DNA from: Bordetella pertussis 18323
Lineage (GTDB): Bacteria > Pseudomonadota > Gammaproteobacteria > Burkholderiales > Burkholderiaceae_B
DNA: 64,000 bases
Assembly (NCBI RefSeq): GCF_000306945.1
Contig: NC_018518.1
Coordinates: forward strand, 1,426,001 to 1,490,000
Reading direction: 5' to 3'
The notes beneath the pieces are model-generated. The model was not told the DNA's origin. It saw only the letters and a list, made by a program, of their open reading frames with translations, and did no database searches. Shown here in pieces: positions 16,226 to 25,720 of this stretch (positions are counted from its first letter, which is position 1; each line of letters opens with the position of its first letter). Position numbers and translations under genes: made by a program.

Positions 16226-19200
16226 ATGGCAAAGTTTTTCATCGACAGGCCGGTGTTCGCCTGGGTGATCGCGATTGTGCTGATGATGGCCGGCGCGCTC
16301 TCCATCCTGAGCCTGCCGGTCGCGCAATATCCGAACATCGCGCCGCCCGCCATCAGCATCAACGTGACCTATCCTGGCGCCTCGGCTCAGACCGTGCAGG
16401 ACACGGTGGTGCAGGTCATCGAGCAGCAGATGAACGGCATCGACAACCTGCAGTACATCTCGTCGGAAAGCAATTCCGACGGCAGCATGTCGATCACGCT
16501 CACGTTCTCGCAGGGCACCAACCCGGATACGGCGCAGGTGCAGGTGCAGAACAAGCTGGCGGTGGCCCAGCCGCTGCTGCCGCTGGAAGTGCAGCAGCAG
16601 GGCATCCGCGTCACCAAGGCCACCAAGAACTTCCTGATCGTCGCCGGCTTCGTGTCCACCGACGGCACCATGGACAAGTCCGACCTGGCCGACTACGTGG
16701 CCTCGTACATCCAGGACCCGATCAGCCGCACGCCCGGCGTGGGCAACTTCCAGCTGTTCGGCGCGCCATACGCCATGCGCATATGGATCAGCCCCGAGAA
16801 ACTGGTCAATTTCGGCCTGACCGCCTCCGACGTCACCACCGCGATCCGCGAGCAGAACGTGCAGGTCTCGTCCGGGCAGCTGGGCGGCCAGCCGGCGGTG
16901 CGCGGCCAGCAGCTCAACGCCACGGTGATCGGACCGTCGCGGCTGCAGACCCCGGAAGCCTTCGGCCGCATCCTGCTCAAGGTCAATAGGGACGGCTCGC
17001 AGGTGCGCCTGAAGGACGTGGCCAGCATCGAGCTGGGCGCGCAGACGTACGCCATCGACAGCTACTACAACGGCAAGCCCGCCTCGGGCCTGGCCATCAA
17101 GCTGGCCAGCGGCGCCAACGCGCTCGATACCGCCCAGGCGGTGCGCGAGACCATCAACGGCCTCAAGCCGTACTTCCCGCCGGGCATGGACGTGGTGTAT
17201 CCGTACGACACCACCCCGTTCGTCAGCCTGTCGATCGAGGGCGTGGTCAAGACGCTGTTCGAAGCGGTGCTGCTGGTCTTCCTGGTGATGTACCTGTTCC
17301 TGCAGAACGTGCGCGCCACGCTCATCCCCCACGCTGGCCGTGCCGGTGGTGCTGCTGGGCACGTTCGGGGTGCTGGCGGCGTTCGGCTATTCGATCAACA
17401 CGCTGACCATGTTCGGCATGGTGCTGGCCATCGGCCTGCTGGTCGACGACGCCATCGTGGTGGTCGAGAACGTCGAGCGCGTGATGGCCGAGGAGGGACT
17501 GTCGCCCAGGCAGGCCACCCGCAAGTCGATGGGGCAGATCACCGGCGCGCTGATCGGTATCGCCATGGTGCTGGCGGCGGTGTTCGTGCCCATGGCGTTC
17601 TTCGGCGGTTCCACCGGGGTGATCTATCGCCAGTTCTCCATCACCATTGTTTCGTCCATGGTGCTGTCGGTGGTGGTGGCCATTGTCTTCACGCCGGCGC
17701 TGTGCGCCACCATGCTCAAACCCATTCCGAAGGGCCACCATGGCTCCAAGAAGGGCTTTTTCGGCTGGTTCAACCGCACCTTCGAGCGTTCCAGCCAGGC
17801 CTATGCCAACAACGTGGCCCGCAGCATGGGGCGCACCAAGCGCCTGTTGCTGATCTACGTGGTGATCCTGCTGGGCATGGCCTGGATGTTCATGCGCATT
17901 CCCACCGCGTTCCTGCCGGACGAAGACCAGGGCATCCTGTTCGCCCAGGTGCAGGCGCCGGCCGGCGCCACCAGCGAGCGCACCCAGGCCACCATCGACG
18001 CGGCGGTCAAGTACCTGCTGGAAGACGAGAAGGAATCGGTGGCCTCGGTGTTCGCGGTCAACGGCTTCAGCTTCGGCGGCCGCGGGCAGAACGCCGCCAT
18101 CCTGTTCATCAAGCTGCGCGACTGGAACGAACGCAAGGGCGCCGAGCACCGCGCCGCCGCGGTGGCCGCGCGCGCCAATGCCAAGTTCCGCGCCGAGTTG
18201 CGCGACGCGCAGGCGGCCGTGTTCGCGCCGCCCGCGGTGATGGAGCTGGGCAACGCCACCGGCTTCGACTTCCAGCTGCAGGACCGCGCCGGCGTCGGCC
18301 ACGAAAAGCTGCTGGCGGCGCGCAACCAGCTGCTGCAAGAGGCCGGCGCAAGCCCCATGCTGGTGGCCGTGCGCCCCAACGGCATCGAGGACGCGCCGCA
18401 GTACCAGCTGGACATCGACCGCGAGAAGGCGCGCGCGCTCGGCGTGTCGATCACCGAGATCAACAACACGCTCGCCACCGCCTGGGGCTCGTCCTACGTC
18501 AATGATTTCATCGACCGCGGCCGGGTCAAGAAGGTGTTCGTGCAGGGCGAGGCATCGTCGCGCATGCTGCCGCAGGACCTGGACAAATGGTACGTGCGCA
18601 ACAACGCGGGCGACATGGTGCCGTTCTCGGCCTTCTCGTCGGCGCAATGGACCTTCGGGCCGCAGAAGCTGAACCGCTACAACGGCGTGCCGTCGTACAA
18701 CATCCAGGGCCAGGCCGCGCCGGGCTACAGCTCGGGCGACGCCATGGCCGAGATGGAGCGGCTGGCCGACAAGCTGCCGCTGGGCATCGGCTACGACTGG
18801 ACCGGCCTGTCGTTCGAGGAGCGCCTGTCGGGCGCGCAGGCGCCCGCGCTGTACGCGATCTCGCTGATCGTGGTGTTCCTGTGCCTGGCCGCGCTCTATG
18901 AAAGCTGGAGCATTCCCACCGCGGTGATGCTGGTGGTGCCGCTGGGCGTGGTGGGGGGCCTTGCTGGCCACCATGACGCGGGGCCTGTCCAACGACGTGT
19001 ACTTCCAGGTGGAGCTGCTGACCACCATCGGGCTGGCCGCCAAGAACGCCATCCTGATCGTGGAGTTCGCCAAGGAGCACTACGAGGAGGGCGCCAGCCT
19101 GACCGAGGCGGCGGTGCACGCCGCGCGCCAGCGCCTGCGCCCCATCCTGATGACGTCGCTGGCGTTCATCCTGGGCGTGGTGCCGCTGGCCATCTCCACG

Positions 19201-19407
19201 GGCGCCGGCTCGGGCAGCCAGAACGCCATCGGCACGGGCGTGATCGGCGGCATGCTGACCGGCACCTTCCTGGCGATCTTCTTCGTGCCCCTGTTCTTTG
19301 TCCTTACCCTGCGCCTGTTCAAGGTCAAGCGCGCCTCGGAGAACCGCGAGGACGACGACCCGCATGGCGGCGCCCAGCCAGCCACGCACGGAGGACAGCC
19401 GCAATGA
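16226..19407 (+). pseudogene. RND efflux pump inner-membrane transporter (MexB/AcrB type), two frameshifts
   Basis: An AcrB-type proton-driven multidrug transporter with the hallmark start [23 protein letters not shown], the porter domains and the TM4 DD pair ([22 protein letters not shown]). The frame breaks twice, both times in homopolymers. At 17325-17329 CCCCC replaces the four C expected for [13 protein letters not shown]. Near 18953-18958 GGGGGG replaces the five G expected for [13 protein letters not shown]. Removing one base at each site gives about 1059 residues, the normal length. The final frame ends at TGA 19405-19407, overlapping the next ATG. Homopolymer indels can be real decay or sequencing artefact; the deletion in the adaptor upstream favours real decay. 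Confidence 0.85.
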
Positions 19408-20786
19408 AACCTGTCGTCATGAGAACCTTGTTGTCCCTTGCCGTGGCCACGGCCCTGGCCGGCTGCTCGCTGGCGCCCACCTACGAGCGCCCGCAGGCGC
19501 CGGTCGACGCGGCCTATCCGTCCGGCCCGGCCTACGGCGCGCCGGGCCAGGCCGCCGCGGGCGCGCCGGCCGCCGCCGACGTGGGCTGGCGCGACTTCTT
19601 CGGCGACCCGCTGCTGCAGGAGCTGCTGGCGCTGTCGCTGGCCAACAACCGCGACCTGCGGGTCGCCGCGCTCAACGTGGAGGCGGCGCGCCTCAACCCG
19701 AGCGGACAGGCCGGCATCAGCCGCAGCTACCAGGTCGGTGCCAGCCTGTCGACCTGGGAGCTGGACCTGTTCGGGCGCATCCGCAGCCTCAGCGAACAGG
19801 CGCTGCAGCTCTATCTGGCCCAGGACGAAACGCGCCTGGCCACCCAGCTGACGCTGGTGGCCGAGACCGCCAACGCCTACCTGACCCTGCGCGCCGACCA
19901 GGAACTGCTGGCGCTGACGCGCCAGACGCTGGCGGCCCAGCAGGAGTCGTACAAGCTGACCCGCCAGAGCTACGACCTGGGCGTGGCGACCGAGCTGGAC
20001 CTGAGCCAGGCCGAGATTTCGCTGCGCACCGCCGAGCGCAATCTGTCGCAGTACACGCGCATGGCGGCGCAGGACCGCAACGCGCTGGTGCTGCTGGTGG
20101 GCCAGCCGCTGCCGGCCGGCATCGGCGCGCAGCTGGACCAGGCCGTGGCGCTGCCCGACGGCGTGGTCCTGGCCGACCTGCCGGCGGGCCTGCCGTCGGA
20201 TCTGCTCGCGCGCCGGCCGGATATCCGCGCGGCGGAGCACCAGCTGCAAGCCGCCAACGCCAGCATCGGCGCGGCGCGCGCGGCGTTCTTCCCGCGCATC
20301 AGCCTGACCGGCTCGGCCGGCACGGCCAGCGCCAGCCTGGGCGGCCTGTTCGATGCCGGGTCGGGGGCCTGGAGTTTCGCGCCGCAGATCAGCGTGCCGA
20401 TCTTCGCGGGCGGGGCGCTGCGCGCCAGCCTGGACCTGGCCAAGATCCAGAAGGACATCGGCATCGCGCGCTACGAGCAGGCCATCCAGAGCGGGTTCCG
20501 CGAGGTCTCCGACGCGCTGGCCGGCCGCGGCACATTGCAGGAGCAGATCCGGTCGCAGGAACTGCTGGTGCAGGCCAACCAGCGCGCCTACGACCTGTCG
20601 CAGCAGCGTTACCAGCAGGGCATCGACAACTATCTCAGCGTGCTGGATTCGCAGCGTTCGCTGTATACGGCGCAGCAGACGCTGGTCGAGACGCGGCTGG
20701 CGCGCCTGTCCAACCTGATCCAGCTCTACAAGGCGCTGGGCGGCGGCTGGTCCGAGCGCACGGTGGCGGCGGCGCAGGCCGGCTGA
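19404..20786 (+). CDS. RND efflux outer membrane lipoprotein (OprM/NodT type), with apparent internal deletion
   Basis: A 460-residue outer membrane channel of the TolC/OprM class. It has a lipoprotein signal ([19 protein letters not shown], lipidated Cys near residue 21) and two efflux repeats, each with long helical coiled coil. The first repeat is odd: [22 protein letters not shown] jumps from the helix to the second beta strand without the usual stretch of about 30 residues (…AQYRIQRAD-type). An in-frame deletion near 19690 is inferred, and the total is shorter than typical OprM (about 485-490). The start ATG 19404 follows GGAGGACAG and overlaps the mexB stop. Given the broken partners it is unlikely to work in this operon. 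Confidence 0.82.
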   Translation: MKPVVMRTLLSLAVATALAGCSLAPTYERPQAPVDAAYPSGPAYGAPGQAAAGAPAAADVGWRDFFGDPLLQELLALSLANNRDLRVAALNVEAARLNPSGQAGISRSYQVGASLSTWELDLFGRIRSLSEQALQLYLAQDETRLATQLTLVAETANAYLTLRADQELLALTRQTLAAQQESYKLTRQSYDLGVATELDLSQAEISLRTAERNLSQYTRMAAQDRNALVLLVGQPLPAGIGAQLDQAVALPDGVVLADLPAGLPSDLLARRPDIRAAEHQLQAANASIGAARAAFFPRISLTGSAGTASASLGGLFDAGSGAWSFAPQISVPIFAGGALRASLDLAKIQKDIGIARYEQAIQSGFREVSDALAGRGTLQEQIRSQELLVQANQRAYDLSQQRYQQGIDNYLSVLDSQRSLYTAQQTLVETRLARLSNLIQLYKALGGGWSERTVAAAQAG

Positions 20787-20802
20787 TCGCGCGCGGCCGT
20801 CC

Positions 20803-20840
20803 AAAACAGACAGGCCGGCAAGATGCCGGCCTGTCTGTTT
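20803..20840. terminator. Bidirectional terminator between the efflux operon and the GlsB-family gene
   Basis: AAAACAGACAGGCCGGCA, loop AGA, TGCCGGCCTGTCTGTTT: a near-perfect 16-bp stem with T-tracts on both strands, between two convergent transcription units. Confidence 0.85.
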
Positions 20841-20855
20841 GCGCAGTGGCGAGGG

Positions 20856-21107
20856 TCAGGCGCGCTTCTTGGCGACCAGGCCCACGACGAACAACACGAT
20901 GATCGCGCCGACGACCGAACCGATCCAGCCCGCGGGTTCGCCCGGTGCGTACCAGCCCAGTTGCTGGCCCAGGAAACCGGCGACCACCGATCCGATGATG
21001 CCCAGGATCGTCGTCATGATGTAGCCCATGTTCTGGTCTCCCGGCATGATGGCCCGGGTGATCAGTCCGACGACAAACCCGACGATGATCATGATGATGA
21101 TGTTCAT
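20856..21107 (-). CDS. GlsB/YeaQ/YmgE-family stress membrane protein
   Basis: An 83-residue integral membrane protein with three hydrophobic segments and the family's glycine-rich pattern (MNIIIMIIVGFVVGLITRAIMPGDQNMGYIMT, then GIIGSVVAGFLGQQLG and GAIIVLFVVGLVAKKRA). The R-A-I-M-P-G-D motif after the first helix is typical. It has also been called transglycosylase-associated protein, a label without enzymatic support. The ATG at 21105-21107 has AAGGAG 8 nt upstream. The frame is open further upstream but only from there does it look like the family. Confidence 0.9.
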   Translation of the reverse strand: MNIIIMIIVGFVVGLITRAIMPGDQNMGYIMTTILGIIGSVVAGFLGQQLGWYAPGEPAGWIGSVVGAIIVLFVVGLVAKKRA

Positions 21108-21254
21108 ACGCGCGCTCCTTCGTGGTGGCGAAATGGTGCGGCCATATGATACCCATGGCCGTGCGCCCGACGCTGTAACAACACGTACGACCGCAGGGGA
21201 TTGCCGCGCGGTGGGGCGCAAAAGCAACAACCGCGCCCTGGGGCGCGGTCCGGA

Positions 21255-21869
21255 TCATTGGGTCTGCGCGATGAGCTGGCGCAGGTCCTTGACCATGGTG
21301 TCGATGGTGTCCGTGTCGGAGGCCAGCAGGCGCGCCTTGCCCTGGTTGTCGAAGATATAGACGCCGCGGCTGTGGGTGACGTCGTAGATATCGGCGTCGT
21401 CGCCCGGCTTGGGCTTCTCGATCTGGTAGGCCACCCGATAGCGCCGCGCCAGGTCGGCGATCTGCTTTTCGTTGCCGGTCACGCCGATCGCATTGCTGTT
21501 GAACTCATTGACATAGGCCTGCAGGATGTCCGGGGTATCGCGATGCGGGTCGACGCTGACGAACAGGATGCGCACGTCCCTGGCCTGCTCGCCCAGTTGC
21601 TGCAGCACCGCCGTCAGTTGCGCCATGGTGGTGGGGCAGACGTCGGGGCAGCTGGCGTAGCCGAAGAACAGCAATACCGTCTTGCCCTTGAGGTCGTCGC
21701 TGCTGACGGTCTTGCCGTGCGCGCCCGGCAGGCTGAACTTCAGGTCGGGCAGATGGCCCTTGACGTTGTACAGCGACCAATCCGCCGAACGTTCGCTGCA
21801 CGCCGCCAGCAGCATCAACATCGCCAGGAGCAGGCCGCGCCACGCGCGGCCGGAAAGAGGTGAGTACAT
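21255..21869 (-). CDS. SCO1/SenC copper-binding lipoprotein
   Basis: A 204-residue thioredoxin-fold protein of the SCO family, which delivers copper to cytochrome oxidase subunit II. It has a lipoprotein signal (LLLAMLMLLAAC) and the metal site CPDVCP with the distal His in DVTHSRGVYIFD. The spacing of about 90 residues from the Cys pair to the His fits the family. The start ATG 21867-21869 (MYSPLSGRAW) puts the signal peptide at the N-terminus. No cytochrome oxidase gene is adjacent. The palindromic repeat pair lies upstream. Confidence 0.9.
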   Translation of the reverse strand: MYSPLSGRAWRGLLLAMLMLLAACSERSADWSLYNVKGHLPDLKFSLPGAHGKTVSSDDLKGKTVLLFFGYASCPDVCPTTMAQLTAVLQQLGEQARDVRILFVSVDPHRDTPDILQAYVNEFNSNAIGVTGNEKQIADLARRYRVAYQIEKPKPGDDADIYDVTHSRGVYIFDNQGKARLLASDTDTIDTMVKDLRQLIAQTQ

Positions 21870-21967
21870 GGTAGATACAGCCAGGCGCCGACGCGGCGCG
21901 CGCATGAGTGGAAAGGACCTGGGGATTCTACCGCGTCGGGGCGGGAGGGGCGCGGGGGTGGAGTTGG

Positions 21968-22050
21968 CAGGTGCCTGTCCCCGCGGGGACAGGCACCTGA
22001 GGCGTCCAGAAGTCAGCAGGTGCCAGTCCCCCTGCGGGGACAGGCACCTG
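21968..22050. repeat. Palindromic intergenic repeats, units 3-4
   Basis: Unit 3 (21968-21999) is a perfect 32-bp palindrome with arm CAGGTGCCTGTCCCCG. Unit 4 (22017-22050) has arms CAGGTGCCAGTCCCC and GGGGACAGGCACCTG with a 4-nt centre. The units are joined by a spacer containing CCAGAAGTCAG, which resembles the GAAGTCGGCAG near the other units. They lie upstream of SCO1 and 6 bp after the 3' end of prlC. Unit 3 contains the intact IS110 target GGTGC-CT-GTCCC on both strands. Confidence 0.88.
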
Positions 22051-22055
22051 AGAGG

Positions 22056-24116
22056 TCAGGCTTGCATGCCGCTGTGCCGCAGCAGGGCGTCGATGCGGGG
22101 TTCGCGGCCGCGGAAGGCGCGGAAGGAGTCGGCGGCGGGGCGGGCGCCGCCGACGGCGAGGATTTCCTTGCGAAAGCGCGCGCCGGTGGCGCCGTCCAGC
22201 GTGGTGGCGGCCGGCTCGCCCTGGCGGGCGGCTTCCTCGAAGGCTTCGTACGCGTCGGCCGACAGCACCTCGGCCCACTTGTAGCTGTAGTACCCGGCGC
22301 CATAACCGCCGGCAAACAGGTGCGAGAAGCTGTGGGGCAGGCGATGCCACGCGGGCGGGAACAGCACCGCGACTTCCTGGCGCACCTGCTGCAGCAGCGC
22401 CAGCACGTCGGCGATAGGCGCGCCTTGCGGGCGGTCGTGCAGCATCATGTCGAACAGCGCGAACTCGATCTGGCGCACGGTCTGCATGCCGCTCTGGAAG
22501 TTGCGCGCCGCCACCAGGCGGTCGTAGAGATCGCGCGGCAGCGGCTGGCCGGTTTCGACATGGGCCGACAGCTTCTGCACCACGCTCCATTCCCAGCAGA
22601 AGTTCTCCATGAACTGCGACGGCAGTTCGATGGCGTCCCACTCGACGCTGGCGAACGCCGCCGCGCCGGGCTCGTCCACTTCGGACAGCAGGGCGTGCAG
22701 CGCGTGGCCGGTTTCGTGGAACAGCGTGATGACGTCATCGTGCGTGAGCAGCGCGGCCTTGTCGCCATTGGGGCGCGAGAAGTTGCACGTCAGGTAGGCG
22801 ACCGGCGTCTGCAGATCGCCTTGCACGCGGCGTCGGCTGCGCTCGCTGTCGACCCAGGCGCCGCTTTGCTTGCCGGCGCGCGCGTACAGGTCGAGGTAAA
22901 GATGCCCCAGCGTCGCGCCGTCCGGGCTTTCGACCCGCACGCCGCGCACGTCGGCATGCCAGGACGACACCGGCACTTCGCGCAGGCGCACGTCGAACAG
23001 CGTCTCGATGACCTCGAACAGGCCCGCCAGCACGCGCGGCTCGGTGAAGTACTGCTTGATCTCGTCTTCCGAGTAGGCATAGCGCGATTCGCGCAGCCGC
23101 TCGGCGGCGAAGGGCACGTCCCAGGGCTGCAGCTCGGCCAGGCCCAGCTCGCCGGCGGCGAAGGCCTGCAATTCGGCCAGGTCGCGTTCGGCGTACGGCT
23201 TGGCGCGGCGCGCCAGGTCGCGCAGGAAGTCCACGACTTCGGTGGCGTCGCGCGCCATGCGGGTCTGCAGGCGCAGGGCGGCGAAGGTGGGGTACTGCAG
23301 CAGCCCGGCTTCGTCGGCGCGCAGCTGCAGCAGTTCTTCGATCAGCGGCGAGTTGTCGTAGGCGGCGTCGCCATGCTCGGACGCGACGGTGCCGTACGCG
23401 CGGTACAGGGTTTCGCGCAGGGCGCGGTCGCGCGCGTACTGCATGACGGGCAGGTAGCAGGGCATTTTCAGCGTCAGCTTCCAGCCGGTGGCGCCATCGT
23501 CCTCGGCCGCCTTGCGCGCCGCGGCCAGCACGTCGGCCGGGATGCCGTCCAGGCGCGCCTGGTCGTCGACCAGCAGCGACCACGCGTCGATGGCGTCGAG
23601 CACGTTCTCGGAGAACTTCTGCGATGCCTGGGCCTCGCGGTCGGAGATCTCGGCGTAGCGTTCGCGCGCGGCCCCTTGCAGCTCGACGCCGCTGAGGCGG
23701 AAGTCGCGCAGCGCCAGCTCGACCACGCGGCGGCGCACCGGCGGCCAGGCCGCGAAATCCTCGGCGGCCTGCAGGCGCTGGTACTGGCGGTACAGGCCTT
23801 CGTGCAGGCCGACCCAGGTGGAGAATTCGGTGACCAGCGGCAGCGCGGCGTTGTAGGCCTCGCGCAGCACGGGCGTGTTGACCACCGCGTTCAGGTGGCC
23901 GGCCACCGACCAGGCGCGCCACAGGCGCTCGGATGCGCTGTCCAGGGGCGCCACCACGGCGTCCCAGGTGGCGGGCAGGGCCGGGTCGGCCGCGTGTTCG
24001 ACCGCCGCGCGGGCGATATCCACCAGGGCCTGGACGGCCGGCACGATGTGTTCGGGTTTGACGGCGGCGTAGTCGACCAGGTCGGCGACCGGCGCAAGCA
24101 GGGGATTCTGGGTCAT
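22056..24116 (-). CDS. prlC: Oligopeptidase A (M3 metallopeptidase)
   Basis: A 686-residue cytosolic zinc peptidase that degrades oligopeptides, including cleaved signal peptides. The zinc motif HETGHALHALLSEVDEPG (HExxH plus downstream Glu) is near residue 460, inside the catalytic M3 domain. The N-terminal helical half begins MTQNPLLAPVADLVDYAAVKPEHIVPAVQAL. The C-terminus contains the substrate-gating GYGAGYYSYKWAEVLSADAYEAFEE. The start at ATG 24114-24116 agrees with family starts. The gene ends close to a palindromic repeat pair. Length and motifs are normal and there is no sign of damage. Confidence 0.93.
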   Translation of the reverse strand: MTQNPLLAPVADLVDYAAVKPEHIVPAVQALVDIARAAVEHAADPALPATWDAVVAPLDSASERLWRAWSVAGHLNAVVNTPVLREAYNAALPLVTEFSTWVGLHEGLYRQYQRLQAAEDFAAWPPVRRRVVELALRDFRLSGVELQGAARERYAEISDREAQASQKFSENVLDAIDAWSLLVDDQARLDGIPADVLAAARKAAEDDGATGWKLTLKMPCYLPVMQYARDRALRETLYRAYGTVASEHGDAAYDNSPLIEELLQLRADEAGLLQYPTFAALRLQTRMARDATEVVDFLRDLARRAKPYAERDLAELQAFAAGELGLAELQPWDVPFAAERLRESRYAYSEDEIKQYFTEPRVLAGLFEVIETLFDVRLREVPVSSWHADVRGVRVESPDGATLGHLYLDLYARAGKQSGAWVDSERSRRRVQGDLQTPVAYLTCNFSRPNGDKAALLTHDDVITLFHETGHALHALLSEVDEPGAAAFASVEWDAIELPSQFMENFCWEWSVVQKLSAHVETGQPLPRDLYDRLVAARNFQSGMQTVRQIEFALFDMMLHDRPQGAPIADVLALLQQVRQEVAVLFPPAWHRLPHSFSHLFAGGYGAGYYSYKWAEVLSADAYEAFEEAARQGEPAATTLDGATGARFRKEILAVGGARPAADSFRAFRGREPRIDALLRHSGMQA

Positions 24117-24245
24117 GGGCTTGGAAATTCCGTGGACGAGCCGGCGCAGCCCGAAGGGCGCGCATGCCATGAGAGTGGGGACGGACGGGCGGATTGCAAG
24201 GCGGGCATGCCAGGCGCGGCGCGCCTGGCTGCGCGGGGCAGGGCC

Positions 24246-25097
24246 TTACGCGGCAGCGCGTTCGGCCGCTTCAACCGTATTGACCAGCAGCATGGCGATG
24301 GTCATGGGGCCGACGCCGCCGGGCACCGGCGAGATGGCGCCGGCCACTTCGCGGGCCGAGGCCATGTCGACGTCGCCGCACAACTTGCCGTCGGCGCCGC
24401 GGTTGATGCCGACGTCGATGACCACGGCGCCGGGCTTGATCATCGAGCCGTCGATCATGCCGGGCTTGCCGGTGGCCACCACCAGCACGTCGGCGCGGCG
24501 CGTCTGGGCGCCCAGGTCGCGGGTCTTGGAGTTGCAGATCGTGATGGTCGCGCCCGCCTGCAGCAGCAGCATCGCCATCGGCTTGCCGACGATATTGCTG
24601 GCGCCCACGATGACCGCCTCGGCGCCGCGCAGGGCCACGCCTTCGGATTCGAGCATCTTCATCACGCCGTAGGGCGTGCAGGGGCGAAACAGCGGCTGGC
24701 CGGTCATGAGCAGGCCGGCATTGCTGATGTGGAAACCGTCGACGTCCTTCTCGGCGGCAATGGCCTCGATCACCTTGTGCGCGTCCATGTGCCTGGGCAG
24801 CGGCAGCTGCACCAGGATGCCGTGGATGGACGGGTCGCGGTTGAGCGCGTCGATGCGTTCGAGCAACTGGGCCTCGGTGAGGTCGGCCGGGTATTGCTCC
24901 TTGACCGAATGCAGGCCGGCCTTCTCGCAGGCGGCGACCTTGTTGCGCACATAGACTTGCGAGGCGGGGTCATCGCCCACCAGCACGACCGCCAGGCCGG
25001 GGCGCACGCCCTTGGCCGTCAGCGCCTGCACGCGCTGGGCGACTTCTTCGCGAATGCGCTGCGACAGGGCGGCGCCGTCGATGATGCGTGCGGTCAT
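24246..25097 (-). CDS. folD: Methylenetetrahydrofolate dehydrogenase/cyclohydrolase FolD
   Basis: A 283-residue bifunctional enzyme interconverting 5,10-methylene- and 10-formyl-tetrahydrofolate with NADP. The catalytic segment is [13 protein letters not shown] with the active Lys near 56. The family signatures [24 protein letters not shown] (Rossmann loop) and [15 protein letters not shown] are all present. The ATG at 25095-25097 overlaps the stop of the response regulator gene (ATGA), so it is the third gene of a kinase-regulator-folD operon. That is an unusual partner for a two-component system. Confidence 0.95.
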
Positions 25098-25720
25098 GTG
25101 TGGGCCTCGGGTTTGGCCAGGGCCACTTTCATCAGGTCTGCTACGGTGGTCACTTCAAGTTTTTCCATGATGTTGGCGCGATGCGCCTCGACGGTCTTGA
25201 TGCTGATGCCCAGGTCGTCGGCGATCTGCTTGTTCAAGCGGCCGGCGACGATGCGTTCCAGCACCTGTTGCTCGCGCGCCGTCAGGCGGGCAAGCATGGC
25301 TTCGTGGTCTTTCTGCGCCTGGAACTTGCTGATCCGCTGCACCGCCTGCTCCAGCATGCGGGCCACGATCTCGCGCAGGTCGGATTCGTTGAACGGCTTT
25401 TCCAGGAAGTCCACGGCGCCCTTTTTCATGGTCGACACCGCCATCGGCACGTCGCCGTGGCCGGTGATGAACACGATGGGCAGCGGGGCGTTGCGGGCGA
25501 TCAGCTGCTCCTGCAGTTCCAGGCCGCTCATGCCCGGCATGCGCACGTCGGCGATCAGCACGCCGATCTGGCTGGCGTCGTACTCGTCCAGGAAATTCTC
25601 GCCGCTGGCGTAGGCGCGTACGCGGTAGCCGTTGGCTTCCAGCAGCCAGCGCAGGGAATCGCGCACGGCTTCGTCGTCGTCAACTATGAATACGGTGCTC
25701 GACAGGTGGGGCGTGTTCAT
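25094..25720 (-). CDS. FixJ-type response regulator (receiver plus LuxR HTH)
   Basis: A 208-residue two-component regulator. The receiver domain (residues 1-125) has the acidic pair in [13 protein letters not shown], the phospho-acceptor Asp in [14 protein letters not shown], the switch Thr in [13 protein letters not shown] and Lys in DFLEKPFNE. The C-terminal LuxR-type helix-turn-helix ([43 protein letters not shown]) binds DNA. The start ATG 25718-25720 overlaps the kinase stop. The FixJ/TtrR/NodW subclass is clear; its target genes are not visible. The divergent aceE operon is a natural candidate but there is no direct evidence. Confidence 0.92.

Noticed and set aside
22020..25613. A 1197-codon open frame on the plus strand opposite prlC, folD and the response regulator
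   Set aside because: Antisense of three clear genes with low-complexity composition and no recognisable start signal.
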